Source of the DNA: Amyelois transitella
Lineage: Eukaryota > Arthropoda > Insecta > Lepidoptera > Pyralidae
NCBI RefSeq assembly: GCF_032362555.1
Contig: NC_083531.1
Coordinates: 434,001 to 498,000, forward strand
Length of the DNA stretch: 64,000 nucleotides
Direction of reading: 5' to 3'
In this document: positions 57,165 through 64,000 of the stretch, in pieces
How the letters are laid out: each line of letters begins with the position of its first letter
Numbering within the stretch: position 1 is the first letter of the stretch
Program-made: the position numbers and the translations under genes
The notes under the pieces: generated by a model
The model's database searches: none
What the model saw: only the letters and a program-made list of their open reading frames with translations
Told to the model about the DNA's origin: nothing

Positions 57165-57170
57165 AATAAA
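57165..57170 (+). terminator. Poly(A) signal of the CAAP1-like gene
   Basis: AATAAA about 140 bases after the stop at 57025-57027. Confidence 0.65.
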
Positions 57171-57235
57171 TAATCTGTTCTATTATATGATGATGAACAT
57201 ACCTATTATGGATACCTCGTTTAACCTACCTGCAT

Positions 57236-57325
57236 AGGAGGTGAAGGAGGAACCGCCCGGAGTGGTGGAAATCAGCAGATAATGACGAGAACCTTCAGTT
57301 GTTGAGCTCTAGACAGGTAAATGAT
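57236..57325 (+). pseudogene. Decayed copy of CAAP1-like exon 4
   Basis: Matches 54945-55045 of exon 4 (GTGAAGGAGGAACCGCCCG, GTGGTGGAAATCAGCAG, TTCAGT.GTTGAGCT) and runs through the donor site into GGTAAATGATGATTA, like GGTTAATGATGATTG after the real exon. A few bases are lost, which breaks the frame. Confidence 0.85.
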
Positions 57326-57483
57326 GATTAAAAAGCATCAATTAGGATTAAATACAATACAAATTATCTTTTTGCCCAATAAAAGAAATACATAAGTACT
57401 AGTAGAAACATACTACGAGAAGCATAGACTTAGTGAAGGGTAAAACATGAACCAGGTGTAATAAGTTTAAATTTATAGAGGTA

Positions 57484-60365
57484 GCGCCATCTAGAGTTAG
57501 GAATGAAAATCAAGTCTTTGAAGAGCATCATGAAAAGTGACATCTGTTGAGAAAGCTGTAAACTAAAAAAATAAAAGTTCTAGTGATTTGTTCATGTAAC
57601 AAATTAATATTTGAAGTTTTCACTTCTGCACACATTTTTGTTTAATCGTTGGCTTCTTGGAATATCACCGATTAAAGTTCTGTTTTGGTCTGTGCATTTG
57701 ATAAAAATCATTACTTTATTAAATTATTTCCACGATTTTTTATTGCCATCTAGCGATGAGTAGTCAAACTAGTACTTCCTTCTTTACTTAAGAGATGTCA
57801 TTTAAAGTAATTTACATTATAGTTGTTTGACTATTCAACACTAGATGTCACTACATAAACAAATACTTTTTTTAGTTTCTATTTGTGTTAACAGATGTCG
57901 TGCATAACTAAAATTGCACAAAGTTAGATTTTAATTAGTGCATTAAATTGTTTCCATTATTTTCGTAATACTATTTAGCGTTGAGAAGTTAAACTAGTAT
58001 TTCCTTCTTAACTACATAGATGTCACTTTAAGTAATTAAATTGTAGTTTTTTAACTCATGTCACTAAATTTTCGTACATGTTACAAGTAATTTAATTATT
58101 CAAACATTAGTTAAATGATTGGCTTCTTGAAATATTACTGATTAATGTTATGTTTTGGTCCATACACTTGACCAAAATCGTTACTTTTTTAAATTATATT
58201 CATGATTTTTGTAGTGCCATCTAGCGTTAAGCAATCAAATTAGTATTTCCTTCTTTACTAAAAAGATGTCACTAAAGGTAATTGAAATCGTAGTTGTTTG
58301 GCTATCCGACGCTAGGTGTCAATAAATAAAGAAACACGTTTTTAGTTTCTGATTTTTTCAACAGATGCCGCCCATAATTAAAACTTGCAAAAACTGTTTT
58401 ATTGTGAATATAATATAAATTTGATTGTCTAATCCCATAGTAAAACTAATGAAATGAACTATTAAAGTATTTTAAATACTTAAATATTATAAATTTCATA
58501 CTTGAACAAGTATCGTCAGAATCGTCCAAAGCTTTTACTATTGTTTAGATTTAGTTCTCTCAACAGATGTCACTGTTAATTTTCGTCGTCGAAAACTTGA
58601 TTGGCGTACGCCTTTGCCATTTGTTTCTCTAGTCCGCAATTCTTTTGCGGCTGTAATCAATGTGTAGATACATTTTGAAAATAATTATTTCAGTTAATTT
58701 AAGTGACATCTATTGAAATAAGATTTATTTTTAGTTTTCAGTTTCAACAGATGTTGAATGAAAATCAGATGTTGACACTGTTCATGATACTCTTCAAAGA
58801 CTTGTTTTCATTTGTGACTCTAGATAGCGCTACTTTTTATTGCACTGAAAGAAGAAAGAAAAATATATTTTGCATTTATAAATATGATTTCAAGTATCAG
58901 AAAAAAAAAGGATTAGGTCGATTTTTCAACCCTCGAGGACATACATATATATAATCACGTCTATATCCCTTGCGGGGTAGACAGAACCGACATTCTTAAA
59001 AAGAACTAATAGGCCACGTTCGGCTATGTTGACTTATCGAAGGGTAAATCCTGAATTGGGTAAAACCTGGATTGAAAAAATAGTTTTAATTATGCAGGTA
59101 GCGCCATCTAGTGTCACAAATGTAAGTCTCTTAGAGTAACATTAAATTAGTATCATAACCAGTGACATCTGTTGAGGAAAAATATTTAGATATTTATTTA
59201 TGTTACAAATAATGTAAGTTTTTAAACATTAATCATTGGCTTCTTGAAATATAACTGATCCAAGTTCTGTTTTGGTCGTCGCCTTTGACCAATATCGTTA
59301 CATTAATAAACTTTTAAGATTTTTGTATTGCCATCTAGCGGTGAATAGTCAAACTAATACTTCGTTCTTTATTTAATAGATGTCACTATAATTATTTTTT
59401 AATAGGCATGTTAAACAATATTATATAAATTGCTTTAAGTGACATCTATTGAGTAAACAAAAAGAATCTTGTAACACTATTCGGCGTTAGATGGCATTAC
59501 AAAAACTCGCGGTAAATTAGATTATAGTTTTGAGTAAATAAATGCATAGACTAAACAGAACGAACTTTAATTGGTTATGACACAAGAAGCTTATGTTAAA
59601 TCTAATATTGAAATACTTGGATAATTAAAAACGAACAAAAATAGCCCAAAACTTTTACTATTGTTTAGTTTTTATTTTTCTCAACAGATGTCACTGTTAA
59701 TTTTAGCAGTCGGAAACTTGATTGTTATTTGTTACTCTAGGCGGCATATCTGTTGTGGCAGAAATCAATGTGACATCTATTAAATAAATAATGAACTACT
59801 AGTTTAACTACTCAACGCTAGATGGCATTTAATGATTTTTTAGTTTTCAGTTTACTCAACAGATGCCACTGCTTATGAAACTCTTCAAAAACTTGATTTG
59901 CAATTATGACTTTAGATAGCGTTATTTAACTCAAGCAAAAAATAATTTTCTTCTAGTATTTTTGAGAAACTCATTTTAATTGTTGTATGTGATCTCCATT
60001 ATGCAAATAAAAAAGTACTACTTCTACTTTTTAACGCTAGATGTCACTACAAAAAATAGATGTAAAAGTAAAATTTTTGTCAAGTTATAAAATCAAGAGA
60101 GAACTTTGTAATAATGTGACAACTAATATTTATATAAAAATTAAGTTTATCTAAATAAGTATTGTATTCATGAAATTGTTTAAACGCTAGATGGCATACT
60201 TTTATTTTTAAGTGCAACTTAATTTTTAAACATACCTACTTCAAAAATTGGAGGAGGTTTCTCAATTCGACCGTATTTTTTTTAGTTTGTAGTTCTCTCA
60301 AGAGATGTCGCTATGTATGTTACTTTTGAAAATATAGTTTTCATTTGAAACGTTAGATGCCACTA
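57484..60365. repeat. Array of dyad words and diverged tandem units
   Basis: More than 30 copies of GCCATCTAGCG / CTAGATGGCA and AGATGTCACT / AGTGACATCT in both directions over 2.9 kb. Larger units recur too: TTGGCTTCTTG followed by TCTGTTTTGGTC and then GCCATCTAGCG is found at about 57650, 58120 and 59240. Inside a unit GCCATCTAGCGTTGAGTAGTC pairs with a downstream GACTATTCAACGCTAGATG in inverted order. No open frame of note. Confidence 0.85.
58940..59035 (-). mobile_element. Dispersed LINE-3'-end-like repeat inside the array
   Basis: Short reverse copy (ATAATCACGTCTATATCCCT, GGCCACGTTCGGC) inserted in the word array. Confidence 0.65.
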
Positions 60366-60399
60366 GTTAAGGTTTAAAATCGCAAATTAAGCTACCAAA

Positions 60400-60530
60400 T
60401 TATCCGATATACAAAGATTCAGAAGTACAGACATGTGAGACAGTAATAACATCAAGTGACACAGAGGGACGACAGAGTAAAGTAGGAGAGTGGAGGAGAA
60501 GGATGTTCAAGATGAGGTGACAACCGAGAA
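60400..60530 (+). pseudogene. Decayed copy of part of CAAP1-like exon 5
   Basis: Resembles 56597-56710: AAAGATTCAGAAGTACAG, GACAGAG...CGACAGAG, and GAGGTGACAACCGAGAAAC against GAGGTGACCGCCGAGAAAC. Diverged with length changes, so it cannot code. Confidence 0.75.
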
Positions 60531-61039
60531 ACCAGCTATTGTTAGTATTATTTGTATTTTAGCGGACACCGACCCGAAAAATTGATGTTGGTAAGTTACT
60601 ATGTAATCGCCTAGGTGAGACAAATTGATAATTTAATTATTAATTATTTTTAGCATTAATCAACGGTTTAGTTAAGACGTTCTTTAGAGACAAATTAAAT
60701 TTTTTTTATGAGTATGGCTATTTATGTATTTTGAATTAAGTATCTATCTCCGTGCCTAATTGTTATGAAAGAAATAAAAAGCTCATGTCAAATTAGATTT
60801 CTTTATAGATAATCTATCAAAAAGCGAAAGGGCGGCGGGAAAACCGGGTGAAAAATATGCGACGATGCGGATATGGGAGTCAAGTCAAAAGTGTATACCT
60901 ACTTACTACTTAGAGTTCTTTATGAATGAAAGAAATAATATCTAAGAAAATGTAAGTCATTGGTGTGAAGTATATACCTTGGTAGTAAATTTTCCGATAA
61001 AGAACTACCTACTATGAAGTGGTTTTTACCTATATTAGA

Positions 61040-61222
61040 CAGATTTGTTTTTTTAATCAAATTAAGGACGTCCTGGTGAAGGGTCAGGTCAAAAGTGCCC
61101 GAAACCGCCGAGCTTGCATGAAGAGAGTTATGAATGTGGATAAAGCAAAGGAAGTATGCAGGGATCGTGGCAAGTGGAAAGAGGTAGTCTCTGCCTACCC
61201 CTCCGGGAAAGAGGCGTGAGTT
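61040..61222 (+). mobile_element. LINE C-terminal remnant
   Basis: Plus-strand coding tail FNQIKDVLVKGQVKSARNRR and GKWKEVVSAYPSGKEA followed by TATGTATGTATG; same family as 4009-4283, here close to consensus. Confidence 0.65.
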
Positions 61223-61588
61223 TATGTATGTATGTATGTTGTTTTTTTAAACAAAAAAGCATTTGAGGAAAGCTTTTATTAAGCGCGTAGTCACGCTATT
61301 AAAAGCTTCGTTTCGATGGAAAATTTAAAGTAACGTAGCTCCGTCTTCCAGCTGTGTTCGGGAGCTTTGCGCAACTTTTGGGGCTTGCACACTTTTGAAG
61401 TCAAGCTTTTGATTTGACGAACTTAGTTGGCAACACTAATCCAAATGTCATTTTTTATTGTCACCACAAAAAAGACGCTTCGCAATGTTTTCTTTACAAA
61501 TTAAAACTTACATTTATTAAAAAATATCAAATAAGTATCAAAAGTCGCCTGAAATATCAGGGAATACTTGTAAAATATGTTCTTCCCA

Positions 61589-63611
61589 ATGAAGGAAGGT
61601 TTATGTGCTGCCTGCCTGTGCGTGGGAAGAAATTTAGACTATATCAGCGGCACTGCGGATTTCGATTTTTATTCACAAATATTGAATGAAATAGACGTAA
61701 GATATTTATTATTTCCTTTTTTAAATAAACTAAAATTCATTTAAAATCAGTTGCGAGACCAACAGAATTGTAATTATGCGTTTAACGCATATTAAAAAAT
61801 ACCAAATACATCTTGAATTTTTGGACTGTACTACTTACCTCAAAATATAAAAATATTTTGTGACTAGCTTTAGGCTGCCGCTTGAATTGTACCTAATGTC
61901 CTTTACAGTACTCCACACTATGTACAAACTTTCATTGTGATCTGTGAAGTGGTTTTGATGTGAAAGACTGACAAACAAACACACTTTCATGTTTATAATG
62001 TAAAAAGTAAAATAAAAACACCTAGTAAAATTTCGAAACAATTGTTTGTTTCCCTTGATAGAAATAAAATAATAGAATTAAATACCTATTTATTAGAGCA
62101 TAAAAAAATTTATTAAAATTAAGTGTCCTTCAAATCTATAGATGCACAGTCTAAATAAAGGTCTAAATTTCAGGTATACAACACATCCACAATGCACATC
62201 CCCGTTTGCTGGGAATGCCGGGCGTTAATGCGAAGGCTGAGGAGGTTCAAGTCGCAAGTGAAGCAGTCGTACCAGCTGCTCAAAGAGGCACATGAAGTAA
62301 GCTCAGGCTACTAATAGCGTCAGAGTGTTGTTAATTATTTGTATTGTGAAATTTTAAGATTTTTGTGTGATGCTAATAAACTTTTATTAATTCATAATAA
62401 TATCTACATACATACATATAATCACGTCTATATCCTTTGCGGGGTAGACAGAGCCAACCACGTTCTAGCCTAAGCTAAACAATGCAAGTTCAACAATTTG
62501 TGCAAAAGTAATATGTGCCAATTATTGTTTATCTATATGTTTTTTGTCTCTGTTTACCGGCAAGGGATATAGACGTGATTATATGATGCCAAAATTTTAA
62601 TGCCAAATAAAAAAATTGCAATAATCAAATAAATGTAATTTTTTTATGAACTGTTCAATATAATTGGTGGTCGTTGCATGAAAATTGTATTGTAAAAGTT
62701 TTTTTTTTAATTTCAGAATGGGATAGAAAACCTAGTCCGCCCCCCGCACTTGTCCGTACACAATCTATGCCTGATTTCAGTGCCCTTTGATGACATTGTC
62801 CCCAAAGTGGAACCTGAGTCAGGTGGGTTTTATCAAGTATTACTAATGTTGTCGATTTACCGTATCCGTGGCAGCCTAGACGAACATATCTTGATCAAAT
62901 TTAGGACGTCCTGGTAAAGGGTCAGGTCAAAAGTACCTACCCGAAACCGCCGAGCTTGCATGAAGAGAGTTATGAATGTGGTTGAAGCGAAGGAAGTATG
63001 CAGAGATCGTGGCAAGTGGAATGAGGTAGTCTCTGCCTACCCCTCCGGGAAAGAGGCGTGATTTTTATGTATGTGGCAGCCTTCATGTCTGTGGCACAGC
63101 AGGAAAATACAGGAGAGCCTTCGCTGGTACGGCCACAACTTGCGGAAACTGGCAGACTACTTGGGGAATGGATGATGAAGGGTCAGCCCAGCAGGACAGC
63201 AGTCTTGAAAGATAATTAGGCCACGTTCCGCTGTAAGGCTTAATTATAGAATTGAGATTCAAATAGTGACAGGTTGCTAGCCCATCGCCTAAAAGAATAG
63301 TCCCAAGTTTATAAACCTATCCGTTAGTCGCCTTTTATGACATCCACTCTGAAAAGAGATGAGAGTGATCCTATTCTTTTTTTTTCTATTTAGTTCAGTG
63401 ATTATATTACCCTGATGGTTATTGGTATTTTTTTTATTCTGATGGTACAATAAAATGCCTTGTTTTTTTTTTCTTTCTTCCAGAGGCCAGCAAAGCGGAT
63501 GCGGAAGTGAAGAGTGAGCCGGAGGATCACGCGGAACATTGCGAGGAGACGTTCGTCAACGACCTGTTAGTGGAACAAGCCGAGCCAGCGGAGCAGCCCG
63601 CCAAGAGTAAA
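61589..63611 (+). CDS. ZAD-type protein, 5' part, cut by window end
   Basis: Four exons, 61589-61696, 62174-62296, 62717-62822 and 63484-63611, phases 0, 0, 1, 0, give the first 155 residues; a donor GTGAGG follows the last one, so the gene goes on beyond the window. The start MKEGLCAACLCVG holds Cys6-x2-Cys9 and exon 2 holds Cys48-x2-Cys51 (PVCWECRALMRRLRRFKSQV), the two knuckles of a ZAD domain as found at the head of many lepidopteran C2H2 zinc-finger regulators. Exon 4 is acidic with a sumoylation-like VKSEPED. C2H2 fingers may follow outside. The first exon is small and was found by its frame, splice donor and Cys spacing. Introns hold LINE pieces at 62405-62590 and 62893-63200. Confidence 0.82.
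62893..63390 (+). mobile_element. LINE remnants and reversed dispersed repeat in intron 3
   Basis: 62893-63070 is the NRRACMKRVMNV LINE tail on the plus strand; 63100-63180 reads QESLRWYGHNLRKLADYLG, another LINE C-terminal scrap; 63200-63390 is a reverse copy of the LINE-3'-end-like repeat. Confidence 0.6.
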
Positions 63612-63636
63612 GTGAGGAGTACATACATACATACAT

Positions 63637-64000
63637 CTTTAATATAAAAATGAATCGCTAAATGTGTCCAATTTGGCCAATTTTTTTTTTTTTAATATTC
63701 GTCGATGCTCAAGGATGGTTTTTACGGCGAAAAAATACCAAATAATTGCCTAAAAAACAGTCCTTTTCTTTCTATAATATAAAAATGAATCGCTAAATGT
63801 GTTGGTAACTGCATAACTCAAGAACGCCTGGACCAATTTGGCCAATTCATTTTTTTTAATATTCGTCGAAGCTCAAGGATGGTTTTTACGGCGAAAAAAT
63901 ATCAAATAATTGCCTAAAAAACCCTTAAAAACAGTCCTTTTCTTTCTATAATATAAAAATGAATCGCTAAATGTGTTGGGAACTGCATAACTCAAGAACG
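63637..64000 (+). repeat. Tandem repeat of about 150-180 bp in intron
   Basis: ATATAAAAATGAATCGCTAA starts units at about 63642, 63778 and 63954; later parts (TATTCGTCGA.GCTCAAGG, TTTTTACGGCGAAAAAATA) repeat in step. The array runs off the window. A dispersed repeat of this start is common in Lepidoptera. Confidence 0.75.

Noticed and set aside
1-64000. LTR retrotransposons, virus-derived elements or prokaryotic features
   Set aside because: No long terminal repeats, protease/integrase or capsid-like frames, CRISPR arrays or operons were seen; the RT frames are of the non-LTR type.

Overview
The window looks like a piece of a moth or butterfly (Lepidoptera) nuclear genome. Evidence: genes split by GT-AG introns, an array of midgut-type chymotrypsin genes with short TATA-driven leaders, AT-rich spacers, and dozens of dispersed repeats of the kind that fill lepidopteran genomes (a LINE-3'-end-like repeat ending in TATGTATG/CATACATA, a repeat beginning near CGCGACTTCGTCCGCG, tRNA-derived SINEs, mariner, LINE fragments). 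The species cannot be fixed from the sequence alone.

Layout. (1) 1-36 kb: six S1-family chymotrypsin-like serine protease genes in two facing groups. A (3' part only), B and C are on the + strand; D, E and F are on the - strand, so C and D converge. B to F each have five exons with the same intron positions and phases and code for 284-residue preproproteins with signal peptide, propeptide, Arg-Ile activation site and an intact His-Asp-Ser triad. A, B and C lie in a long tandem duplication that carries its nested transposons with it; E and F lie in a second one with a period of about 5.7 kb. (2) 36-38.3 kb: spacer with repeats. (3) 38.3-40.1 kb: a secreted, very acidic 444-residue protein of unknown role (- strand). 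(4) 42.2-47.5 kb: a six-exon ZAD-type zinc-binding protein without visible C2H2 fingers (- strand). (5) 48.5-50.6 kb: an RPUSD1-like RluA-family pseudouridine synthase (- strand). (6) 51.2-57.0 kb: a CAAP1-like protein with a long Lys/Glu-rich extension (+ strand). (7) 57.2-60.5 kb: decayed copies of two exons of that gene, bracketing a 3-kb array of short dyad words (CTAGATGGCA, AGATGTCACT). (8) 61.6-64.0 kb: the first four exons of another ZAD-type gene (+ strand), running off the window.

How they fit together. The proteases are probably co-expressed secreted digestive enzymes: B, C and D share a proximal promoter block, E and F share a different one, and long GC-rich stretches of exons 2 and 4 look homogenised across the two halves of the array. 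The four other complete genes are housekeeping-like or unknown and show no functional link with the proteases. The most unusual items are the dyad-word array between the exon fossils, the repeated splice-acceptor segment before exon 3 of the CAAP1-like gene, the gene-conversion-like patches, the S1-pocket change in protease D, and a 30-bp perfect hairpin whose loop is inverted between two duplicated copies. All exon boundaries were read by eye from splice consensus and phase; none was checked against transcripts.
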